Origin: Bacteroidales bacterium UBA1736
GTDB taxonomy: Bacteria > Bacteroidota > Bacteroidia > Bacteroidales > UBA932
Assembly: GCA_002315825.1 (NCBI GenBank)
Contig: DCIC01000051.1
Location: 1-12,813 of the forward strand
Direction of reading: 5' to 3'
Length of the DNA: 12,813 bases
The position numbers were made by a program, and so were the translations under genes. Positions 1-5,337 of the stretch are shown in pieces (position 1 is the stretch's first letter; the number at the start of each line of letters is the position of its first letter). The notes under the pieces are model-generated. The model was not told where the DNA came from. It did no database searches and saw nothing but the letters and a program-made list of their open reading frames with translations.

Positions 1-36
1 CAAAGATTTGTATTCACTGATCAAGTATAATCAGAA

Positions 37-104
37 AAACGAAATGCGCTCGTTTAAAAAAACGAAACGCATTTTTTGTTTGGTATTATGCAAAACGAAA
101 TGTG
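37..104. repeat. Three copies of AAACGAAA in the gene-free left end
   Basis: AAACGAAA occurs at 37-44, 60-67 and 93-100, extended to AAACGAAATGCG and AAACGAAATGTG in the first and third copies. The first two overlap the hairpin arms and the third is separate. The whole stretch 1-147 holds no ORF of note, only AT-rich sequence, this repeat, the hairpin and the short inverted repeat. An operator or phage-end element is possible but not shown. Confidence 0.35.
42..74 (-). terminator. Bidirectional terminator-like hairpin at the end of the operon
   Basis: AAATGCG (42-48) pairs with CGCATTT (68-74), and TCGTTT (50-55) pairs with AAACGA (60-65), around a four-A loop, with a small internal bulge. 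On the minus strand the stem is followed by CGTTTTTC, and on the plus strand by a T-run, so it could act in both directions. It lies about 75 bases after the last stop of the operon, where a terminator is expected. Confidence 0.55.
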
Positions 105-132
105 TCAAAAATAAAACACACACACTTCGAAT

Positions 133-146
133 ACCATTTGAATGGT
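133..146. repeat. Short inverted repeat just after the last stop codon
   Basis: ACCATT and AATGGT flank a two-base centre immediately beyond the stop codon of the 167-residue protein (148-150). Extended outward with one mismatch it reaches nine pairs. It is too small and lacks a U-tract, so a terminator is unlikely. It may be a binding site or chance in AT-rich sequence. Confidence 0.25.
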
Positions 147-147
147 G

Positions 148-651
148 TTAAAAATTGTACTGAACACCTATGCCGAGATATGGCCCAACATCAAAGCGCT
201 TAGACAGCACTCCATACTGCGTACCAAACCCGATCTGAATACCCCATGAGAGTCTGGGTTTTATCTCCTTCTCCATTATAATAGGTCTCTCCACGTAGGT
301 TGTCGTGTGCCTTACTGCGATGGAGTCAAGCTGCGGCTCAAAGCCGCTGACCTCGCAATAGTAGTCAAGACCACGATATATCTTCCTCTCATAGTCCAGA
401 CTATCAAAGAAATTCTCGTCATCAATCCATATTGTATCGTGAATGTAGATCGTCTTGATGACTTCCACCTCAATGGGTGTTGGGTCGCCCACCTCTATGA
501 AGTTTTCGATTATAGTCGTGTCTGGGGTATCGACTACAATGGTGGATTGCTTCGAGCCTTTGTCAAAGCCGTATCGGTACGAGACTATAAAGCCGAGGGC
601 GACAAGCATTATCGCTGCCGCCCCAAGCATAAAACTTTGATACCACTTCAT
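148..651 (-). CDS. Membrane-anchored phage protein (DUF6808-like), 167 aa
   Basis: I place the start at ATG 651, overlapping the stop of the 59-residue gene (ATGA). A longer in-frame start at 732 would overlap that gene by 85 bases and add a low-complexity Cys/Ser-rich leader before the real N-terminus. From MKWYQSFMLGAAAIMLVAL the protein has one N-terminal hydrophobic helix (about 6-26), then a Thr/Asp/Ile-rich periplasmic-like stretch (TPDTTIIENFIEVGDPTPIE, 43-62), then YYCEVSGFEPQLDSI and a C-terminal beta-like end (WGIQIGFG, PYLGIGVQYNF) finishing in Phe. This arrangement matches small proteins I know from Bacteroides phages and prophages labelled DUF6808; their function is unknown. One membrane anchor plus an envelope-spanning tail beside a holin-like gene suggests a spanin-like role, which is inference. 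It is the last gene before the terminator-like hairpin. Confidence 0.65.
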   Translation of the reverse strand: MKWYQSFMLGAAAIMLVALGFIVSYRYGFDKGSKQSTIVVDTPDTTIIENFIEVGDPTPIEVEVIKTIYIHDTIWIDDENFFDSLDYERKIYRGLDYYCEVSGFEPQLDSIAVRHTTTYVERPIIMEKEIKPRLSWGIQIGFGTQYGVLSKRFDVGPYLGIGVQYNF

Positions 652-827
652 TGAAAGAGTTTTTTCAGGTGAGCAATCCAAGTGGGTATTGCCATTGCAA
701 TAAGAAGGATAACTCCTGCTGCGGCAACCCACTCATGGAGGTGAAGAGTCCACCCAAGTGCACATCCGGCACCGATGATGGTTAGGAATAAGGCCAAAAA
801 GTAGCCAATCTTTTTAAAGGCTTCCAT
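648..827 (-). CDS. Small two-helix membrane protein, holin-like, 59 aa
   Basis: An ORF of 59 codons starting at ATG 827 and ending in TGA at 648-650. The protein begins MEAFKKIGYFLALFLTIIGA and ends WIAHLKKLFQ. Two hydrophobic segments, about residues 8-25 and 32-50, are separated by a short polar turn (TLHLHE), with Lys-rich ends on both sides, consistent with two membrane spans. Small size, two helices and a charged C-terminus after the tail genes fit a phage holin, but many small phage membrane proteins share this form and no endolysin is visible in the window. Its stop overlaps the next gene's start as ATGA, indicating translational coupling to the following membrane-anchored protein. Confidence 0.6.
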   Translation of the reverse strand: MEAFKKIGYFLALFLTIIGAGCALGWTLHLHEWVAAAGVILLIAMAIPTWIAHLKKLFQ

Positions 828-877
828 CTGCTTTTGTTTTTCTAAATTACAATTTTAAGATCACCCTGCCAGGCTAT

Positions 878-889
878 ACTGCCGGCAGT
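878..889. repeat. 12-bp perfect palindrome between the DGR and lysis-like genes
   Basis: The 84-base gap 828-911 contains ACTGCCGGCAGT, a perfect palindrome. On the coding strand a nearby CCTGGCAGG could pair alternatively with its first half. No U-tract follows, so it is not a convincing terminator; it might be an RNA processing site, a protein-binding site or chance. No clear Bacteroides-type promoter (TTTG and TAnnTTTG at proper spacing) is visible in this gap. Confidence 0.3.
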
Positions 890-911
890 TTATGCTACAT
901 TCCAAACAGAA

Positions 912-1250
912 TTATTCTTCCGCATCAACAGCTTCCGGGAATATCTGCCTTGCCACACTCTTGGCTTTGTCTCGCCAGTCCTGCATTTCGTCAAACTCCT
1001 GCTTGCGCTCAGCATCAGAGGGGTCTTTTAGGTAGTTATTAACCACCGCCTGCATAGCATCATTACTATATCGGTCATTGATGATCGCAGAAACCACCTT
1101 CGAGTAAGTTATAGACTTATCCATTCGGACGGATTCGTACTCATACATGATGGATTCTTCCACCTGTACTTCTTGCTCATCAAAACTGATAAGCACTGTC
1201 TTTGCCTCATAGGATACGAGAGGCAGTTTAGAGTTGGATTGGTTTTTCAT
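912..1250 (-). CDS. Acidic conserved phage protein of unknown function, 112 aa
   Basis: A small soluble Asp/Glu-rich protein starting two bases after the RT stop, so almost certainly translated from the same message. The N-terminal half has short beta-like segments (KTVLISFDEQEVQVEESIMYEYESVRM), and the C-terminal half is helical (YSKVVSAIINDRYSNDAMQAVVNNYL, then a charged helix). The pattern Y-E-Y-E-S-V-R then S-A-I-I-x-D-R-Y-S looks like a protein I associate with Bacteroides phages and prophages, but I know no function. It is acidic, unlike the basic four-helix Avd accessory factor of classical DGRs, so I do not call it Avd. It could be a DGR accessory, a tail-fibre assembly factor or an unrelated passenger. 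Confidence 0.7.
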   Translation of the reverse strand: MKNQSNSKLPLVSYEAKTVLISFDEQEVQVEESIMYEYESVRMDKSITYSKVVSAIINDRYSNDAMQAVVNNYLKDPSDAERKQEFDEMQDWRDKAKSVARQIFPEAVDAEE

Positions 1251-1252
1251 TG

Positions 1253-2704
1253 TTATTCAAAATAATAGTCAGTCTTATTGCCATTGATTTGACGAGAACG
1301 CAAAGTTGCTTCGAATGGAAGTTTATCCATTTCTTTGATTTGGAGTAAAATATCCTTCATTCGGGGATTGTTTGTCAGGAATTTCTTGTCGCTCCCGTTC
1401 TCATTTACAAGAACGCACATTCTTCCTTCTCCATTCTTAGTCTTTACGTTTTCGATAAAGTCTTTCACGATGATAGTTCTACCCACCAAGAATTGAGCAT
1501 TGACTGTGGGCACTTCAAAAAATCTCTCGCCATTTCTCTCGGAATTGACGAAGTTTACATTTAAATCCGAAAATCTGTTCATTACAGTAATTGTTTGCCA
1601 TAAGTGTAATCCGTCTGCGTGCATCAACCAGCCTTTATATGCTGACAGCACTTGCTTTAATTTCTCCGGATTATCCTTATATTTTTTATATTTCTTTTTG
1701 AATTTGTATTTAGTGTCTTTTCTGACCAGTGTATGGTCTTTGTAGAATAAGTAACCGATAAAGTTTATCGGATGCACCTCATCCAATTTCTGTACACCTA
1801 TATTATGATGTATTTCCTGATTTAGAATGTTTGCGGCATAGTTTTTAATTAGGTTAATAGCATCCCAGACAACTTTCGCTGATGTACCGACTAATAGGAT
1901 GTTGTCGCAATATCGGTACACCTTTATGCCTTTTATCGCGGCTATTTCCCTGTCAAGGTCATTAAGGTAAAAGTTTACGAGAGGTTGAACAGGATAGAAA
2001 CCTATCCCCATTCCTTCGCTTCCATCAGATTCTCCCAGACCATTATGGTTGCCGAGCGACCATATAATATCTTTGGCCATTCTCCGTAACCCTTCATCTT
2101 TGAATGTCTGACAAAACTTCTCGTAAATCTTCTGCCTATTGATGTGATGATAGAACTTCACAAAGTCTATCTGGGCGTGCCATAAATCCTTGTTTCTGTT
2201 CTCGTAAAGGAACTTTTGAAGATGTTTTACGGAATAGTGGATACCTCTTTTAGGAATGCTTGCCGAGGACTCGTAATAATACGAGCGATTTAGTGTCGGC
2301 ATAATTTCCTGCTTAAAGGCATGATGGGCCACATGGTCAACAAAATGCAATTTGGCCAATGTTCTCACTTTCTTGTCGCAAAATCTTTCTTCGAATTTAG
2401 GAGTACCAGTATGATATGTCCCATTTGCAATAGACTCTTGAAGTTCAGTCATATTGCGCCACCAATCACGGTTGAATTTTCTGACTCCGTAATGGCCAGA
2501 TTTACCTTTAGCGGCTTCGGTGTAAGCGACACGCATATTGTCCCAGTCATAGACATGACTAAGTTTCGCGTTCCTGTGTTTACCGCGAATGGCTTTCCTG
2601 GGTACCTGAGCTATCGGGCTTTCAGTATTTAATCCTACTCGCGCAATGCTTCCGTCCGCTGGTACGGACTTCTGCTCGCTCTTTTGTTTTCTCTCTGATG
2701 TCAT
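1253..2704 (-). CDS. DGR-type reverse transcriptase with C-terminal OB-like extension, 483 aa
   Basis: Copies TR RNA into adenine-mutagenised cDNA that replaces the VR. The N-terminal part includes HVYDWDNMRVAYTEAAKGK (50-68) and KVRTLAKLHFVDHVAHHAF (112-130), typical of DGR reverse transcriptases. The fingers motif S-A-S-I-P-K-R-G-I-H follows at 147-156. The first catalytic Asp is D180 in QIDFVKFYHHI. The motif normally reading I-G-x-x-x-S-Q is GIGFYPVQPLVN (233-244), with V-Q instead of S-Q. The catalytic box is YCDN (265-268) instead of YxDD; the codon at 268 reads AAC. The thumb contains SAYKGWLMHADGLHLW (354-369). Residues ~385-483 form an extra beta-rich domain (VGRTIIVKDF, GRMCVLVNENG, LPFEATLR) resembling an OB-fold or single-strand-binding module. 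DGR reverse transcriptases are usually shorter and act with Avd, which I do not see. It starts at ATG 2704 and looks more AT-rich than the tail genes. DGR identity is secured by the adjacent TR and VR. Confidence 0.93.
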   Translation of the reverse strand: MTSERKQKSEQKSVPADGSIARVGLNTESPIAQVPRKAIRGKHRNAKLSHVYDWDNMRVAYTEAAKGKSGHYGVRKFNRDWWRNMTELQESIANGTYHTGTPKFEERFCDKKVRTLAKLHFVDHVAHHAFKQEIMPTLNRSYYYESSASIPKRGIHYSVKHLQKFLYENRNKDLWHAQIDFVKFYHHINRQKIYEKFCQTFKDEGLRRMAKDIIWSLGNHNGLGESDGSEGMGIGFYPVQPLVNFYLNDLDREIAAIKGIKVYRYCDNILLVGTSAKVVWDAINLIKNYAANILNQEIHHNIGVQKLDEVHPINFIGYLFYKDHTLVRKDTKYKFKKKYKKYKDNPEKLKQVLSAYKGWLMHADGLHLWQTITVMNRFSDLNVNFVNSERNGERFFEVPTVNAQFLVGRTIIVKDFIENVKTKNGEGRMCVLVNENGSDKKFLTNNPRMKDILLQIKEMDKLPFEATLRSRQINGNKTDYYFE

Positions 2705-2710
2705 AAAACT

Positions 2711-2899
2711 TCAGTTTGAGAAAGCAAAGCGAAAGGGATTCTGCGTTGGCTTTATATATCCCTTGAAATTCAGACGAGCGCCGATATTCGCATTCGAGTT
2801 CGAGAACGCATTATTCGAATTCGAGGCCGAGAGACCGCAAATCGAACCGTTATTCGAATTACCACCGACGTTCAGCAGCTCCTTTCGCTCGCTTTGCAT
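2711..2899 (-). CDS. Small ORF containing the template repeat, 62 aa, possibly translated
   Basis: The template repeat lies within an intact ORF in the same frame as the target's variable region. It starts at ATG 2899 (MQSERKELLNVGG) and ends with TGA at 2711-2713, leaving six bases before the RT start. Residues 8-49 correspond to the unmutated Asn-rich lectin strand, and the last ~13 residues (KPTQNPFRFAFSN) have no counterpart in the target. An AAAAGGAG lies 11 bases upstream of the ATG. The ORF could be a real peptide, a translational leader coupling to the RT, or just a remnant of a duplicated target 3' end. A functional protein is uncertain. Confidence 0.4.
   Translation of the reverse strand: MQSERKELLNVGGNSNNGSICGLSASNSNNAFSNSNANIGARLNFKGYIKPTQNPFRFAFSN
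2765..2880 (-). repeat. DGR template repeat (TR)
   Basis: The invariant template copied by the reverse transcriptase. It sits between the target stop and the RT start, in the same orientation. In the target frame it carries eleven Asn codons (AAC or AAT), which supply 22 of its 25 adenines, the usual design that lets adenine mutagenesis reach many residues but no stop codon. Nine of these Asn codons differ in the VR (to L, T, G, D, T, P, L, S, A); two are unchanged (VR residues 655 and 677). Its coding-sense 3' end lies about 60 bases before the RT start, so the TR transcript probably continues into the RT message. Confidence 0.95.
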
Positions 2900-2910
2900 T
2901 TTTATAAAAA

Positions 2911-2918
2911 CTCCTTTT
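2911..2918 (-). promoter_or_regulatory. Strong Shine-Dalgarno upstream of the TR ORF
   Basis: On the coding strand AAAAGGAG precedes ATG 2899 by 11 bases. Most other genes here lack a clear purine-rich site, as is usual for Bacteroidetes, so a good match before the template ORF stands out. It lies in the short gap between the target stop and the TR. Ribosome loading here could protect the transcript or drive coupled translation of the RT. Confidence 0.45.
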
Positions 2919-2938
2919 AAAAATCAATCAATCATTTA

Positions 2939-5050
2939 TCAATGTAATGCGGCAAGCTCCGAACCCGTTACGAGGTCATAATCTGAAATATCACCGCGGA
3001 AAGCCAGACGAGCGCCGATATTCGCAGAAGAGAGCGAGAACGCAGGAGTCGAATCCGAGGCCGAGAGACCGCAAATCGAACCGCCATTCGAAGTACCACC
3101 GACGAGCAGCAGCTGTCCACTGGTGCTAGACCACGCGCCATCACACCAATTAGACGAAGAACTTCCACCTCCCGTAATTGATATAAGGTCGAAATACTCA
3201 CCGAGTGCCATAGCTACAATATACGATTGGGATAGACCTGTATTTCTGCTGAATGCCTCCCTAATTCCTGGAGCGGTATTGCTGACGATATTCCCTTCAT
3301 ACACTATGCAGTCTGTGCCGCTGAATCTGATGTTCGGCCTAAACTCCCATTGTGAGCCTGCCAAATCCTCAATACCAAACAATTTACACATAGTGAAATT
3401 AGTAGATAGATATTGAGCTGAACCTGTATTGTCACCAAGAAGTTTCGTAGTGCCTGTTTGATGCGTATAATAGGAAAAACCTGCGTCTTGTAACCCACCA
3501 CCCATTGTCTGTTGTGAGTTAGCATTTCCGTACTTACATAGATGTAGTGCATTCAGCAAGCAATGGTCGAAATAGTTGACAAGACCGTAGTCTCCACCTT
3601 GTCGCTGCGCGGCTTCCCAGAATGCAGTCATATTCATATTTCCAGTAGTATTTACACCCGGAATGGAGCGCAGAATATTTGACTGGACCGAACCTTTATA
3701 AGTACCTATCCAAGTCTCATCCCAATGTTTAACGTTATCATCAAACAATGAATCAGAGATATACAAGAATTTCGTGGAAGTGTCGAATTTGTAATATACG
3801 CGAGGGAACCTGCGGAAGGAGTTGCCATAAGAGCCAGTCCAAGCAGTTCCATCGAGGAACTTGGAGTGGTCAGCAGGGGATAACCTTGCATATTTCTTGT
3901 TAACCTCATCAATTACATAAGAACCATATCTATTAAGAATATTCTCCACGATTTGAGGATTACCCCCCAAAGTCCATAGAGGCGAGCTTGATTCTTCAAC
4001 ATGAACAGAGGCAGTGAGATTGAGAAGATCTATCTTATTATATGTTCTCACAATACTTCTTGCATTCGTCATTGCAATGTAATCGCCATCCAGAGGTTTT
4101 GTATAGCCCGTAATTGCGGGATAAGCCACTGAATAAGGTGTTCCGAGGGCCACAGTTGCACTGCCTTGACCATTTGCGTCAAGAGTTACAAGTGTTGGAT
4201 TTGCTTGTCCGCTTATGTTAATGATTATCTGCTGACCAGTCAAAGAGGCTTGTCCATCAGAAGAAGATATGTTAAATGATACCACCTCATTCTGCGGAGT
4301 GCTGCCACCACCTATTGCATGATATGCGCTGCCATCCCACACATACGGCACATTACCTTCCTTGTCTGTGTACTGCTTGTTTTGAGCAGGAGTAACAGCA
4401 TCGGAATAGACATAAGCACCAGCACTGCCTGTCCTTGTGAGGTAGAAGGTGCTGTTGTTCATATAACCGTAAATCACATCTTGCAAATCGGCGGTTGTCT
4501 TGCCAGAGTCCGCCACATTCCCGTCAGAATCTGTCACTAAGATGTGACCGGGGGTGAGGGTGTTGTTGCCCTTTGTGAGGCCATTGATGAGCTGGACGAA
4601 TGCGGAGTTCTCATACAGGTAGCAATGCTTGGACGCATTGTCAACATACTGCTTGTTTGCAACAGGGGTCACAGCGTCAGAGTACACATACGAGCCCTCC
4701 GAGCCTGTTCGCGTGAGATAGAATGTTCCGGCGTTCAGATAGCCATAGACCACAGATGGATCAAGGTCGGCAGAACCGGTCTGCTCCCAAACGTAAGAAT
4801 CCTGGTACAGAACGCAGCTGTACTCGGTGAACTGATTGCCCGTGCGGGTCTTTTTGCCGGGCACAAGATAAATATTATCCTTCAGGGATGCTGAAGCTGC
4901 GAGGGTTCCGATGATGGTTGATCCTCCGGAAGTCCAGCTTATGCCAGCGGGTGTGTCAGCTGCTGAGGAGCAGATGATCTTGGTGATGGTGGTTCCGCCA
5001 CCGGAGTTTTCTCGGATCTTATAGATCCCGTTTTCCAGAGCAGTGTTCAT
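2939..5050 (-). CDS. DGR target: variable tail fibre/adhesin with C-terminal lectin-like domain, 703 aa
   Basis: Probably the receptor-binding protein diversified by the DGR. Residues 1-100 form a beta-rich attachment region. Residues 102-137 and 194-229 are two copies of a fibre repeat (TFYLTRTGS, YVYSDAVTP, NKQY). TPGHILVTDSDGNVADSGK (166-184) is a linker of a kind seen in Bacteroides phage fibres. Residues 254-340 look like an Ig-like or carbohydrate-binding sandwich. From about 360 a C-type-lectin/sulfatase-modifying-like fold follows, with LFGIEDLAGSQWEF (557-570) matching the family G-x-E-D/N-L-x-G-x-x-W-E-W/F core and NIGARLAFRG (677-686) matching the terminal N-I-G-F/A-R-L strand. Residues 646-684 are encoded by the variable repeat; the sites differing from the template are 649, 653, 656, 666, 668, 669, 673, 675 and 683. 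Nineteen residues follow residue 684. The start ATG at 5050 overlaps the previous stop. Role as adhesin is inferred from DGR precedent such as BPP-1 Mtd. Confidence 0.9.
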   Translation of the reverse strand: MNTALENGIYKIRENSGGGTTITKIICSSAADTPAGISWTSGGSTIIGTLAASASLKDNIYLVPGKKTRTGNQFTEYSCVLYQDSYVWEQTGSADLDPSVVYGYLNAGTFYLTRTGSEGSYVYSDAVTPVANKQYVDNASKHCYLYENSAFVQLINGLTKGNNTLTPGHILVTDSDGNVADSGKTTADLQDVIYGYMNNSTFYLTRTGSAGAYVYSDAVTPAQNKQYTDKEGNVPYVWDGSAYHAIGGGSTPQNEVVSFNISSSDGQASLTGQQIIINISGQANPTLVTLDANGQGSATVALGTPYSVAYPAITGYTKPLDGDYIAMTNARSIVRTYNKIDLLNLTASVHVEESSSPLWTLGGNPQIVENILNRYGSYVIDEVNKKYARLSPADHSKFLDGTAWTGSYGNSFRRFPRVYYKFDTSTKFLYISDSLFDDNVKHWDETWIGTYKGSVQSNILRSIPGVNTTGNMNMTAFWEAAQRQGGDYGLVNYFDHCLLNALHLCKYGNANSQQTMGGGLQDAGFSYYTHQTGTTKLLGDNTGSAQYLSTNFTMCKLFGIEDLAGSQWEFRPNIRFSGTDCIVYEGNIVSNTAPGIREAFSRNTGLSQSYIVAMALGEYFDLISITGGGSSSSNWCDGAWSSTSGQLLLVGGTSNGGSICGLSASDSTPAFSLSSANIGARLAFRGDISDYDLVTGSELAALH
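2999..3114 (-). repeat. DGR variable repeat (VR)
   Basis: The 3' part of the target gene that receives mutagenised cDNA. It aligns without gaps to the template repeat at a constant offset of 234 bases. Of 116 positions 16 differ, and 15 are template adenines in the coding sense (8 A to C, 4 A to G, 3 A to T). The exception is a synonymous TCG to TCT at Ser674. On the coding strand the match ends abruptly at 3114 on the 5' side and decays below 2999 on the 3' side, where AAG becomes CGC. The block 3005-3026 is identical in both copies and includes GGCGCTCGTCTG, a GC-rich candidate for the initiation-of-mutagenic-homing (IMH) region. Confidence 0.95.
4364..4747 (-). repeat. Two copies of a 36-residue fibre repeat in the DGR target
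   Basis: Copies lie at 4747-4640 and 4471-4364, encoding residues 102-137 and 194-229 of the target. Both read Y-G-Y-L/M-N-x-x-T-F-Y-L-T-R-T-G-S, then G-x-Y-V-Y-S-D-A-V-T-P, then N-K-Q-Y-x-D, each followed by a short Y-V/L-W/Y-x-x-S-A segment. The intervening residues carry the TPGHILVTDSDGNVADSGK linker. This is a modular stalk built by internal duplication. Confidence 0.8.
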
Positions 5051-5313
5051 TATATTCCCTCCTCATAAACAAGGTCGACAGCTCCGGTATTGCCAGAAAG
5101 GAAATAGAACTTCCCTGGCACTGCACAGAGGTGATCCAATGGATATCCTGCCGGTATGGCAGACGAGTCGGAATCAAAGCGCGTACGGTCAGTGTATGCC
5201 AGCGGCGCCGACTTGAGTGTGTAGCCGCTTGCAGAACGGCCCAGTGAGAAGCGAGTTGCTTTTACCTGGAAAAGCTCTTCTCCGTTGATTACTTTTTGTA
5301 CTGTTTGTTTCAT
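5050..5313 (-). CDS. Small phage structural protein of unknown function, 87 aa
   Basis: A short soluble protein between two fibre-type genes. I do not recognise its family. It starts MKQTVQKVINGEELFQVKATRF and ends in a beta-like segment (KFYFLSGNTGAVDLVYEEG). I choose the ATG at 5313; a TTG two codons upstream (5317-5319) is in frame but less likely. Its stop overlaps the start of the DGR target gene by one base (TAATG at 5050-5052), and it begins 24 bases after the upstream stop, so it is co-transcribed and probably translationally coupled to the target. A role as an adaptor, chaperone or trimerisation helper for the variable adhesin is possible from position but is only inference. Confidence 0.7.
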   Translation of the reverse strand: MKQTVQKVINGEELFQVKATRFSLGRSASGYTLKSAPLAYTDRTRFDSDSSAIPAGYPLDHLCAVPGKFYFLSGNTGAVDLVYEEGI

Positions 5314-5337
5314 ATTCAAATAGCTATTGAATGGTTT

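Noticed and set aside
106..113. TATTTTTG on the minus strand, matching the Bacteroides -7 element TAnnTTTG
   Set aside because: No TTTG -33 element lies at the right distance, and the AT-rich context makes chance matches likely.
649..732. Upstream start at 732 for the 167-residue membrane protein
   Set aside because: It would overlap the 59-residue membrane gene by 85 bases and add a leader unlike a signal; the ATGA-coupled ATG at 651 directly precedes a normal membrane anchor.
912..1250. The 112-residue protein as Avd
   Set aside because: Avd is a basic four-helix protein; this one is acidic with a beta-like first half.
2922..2933. Three tandem AATC units between target stop and TR
   Set aside because: Too short and simple to be meaningful; no evidence of a regulatory or phase-variable role.
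2646..2981. Plus-strand ORF of 111 codons across the TR
   Set aside because: It is antisense to the TR, the RT start and the target 3' end; its openness follows from the low stop content of the repeat.
5314..5319. TTG start two codons upstream for the 87-residue protein
   Set aside because: An ATG follows at 5313 and no ribosome site favours the TTG.
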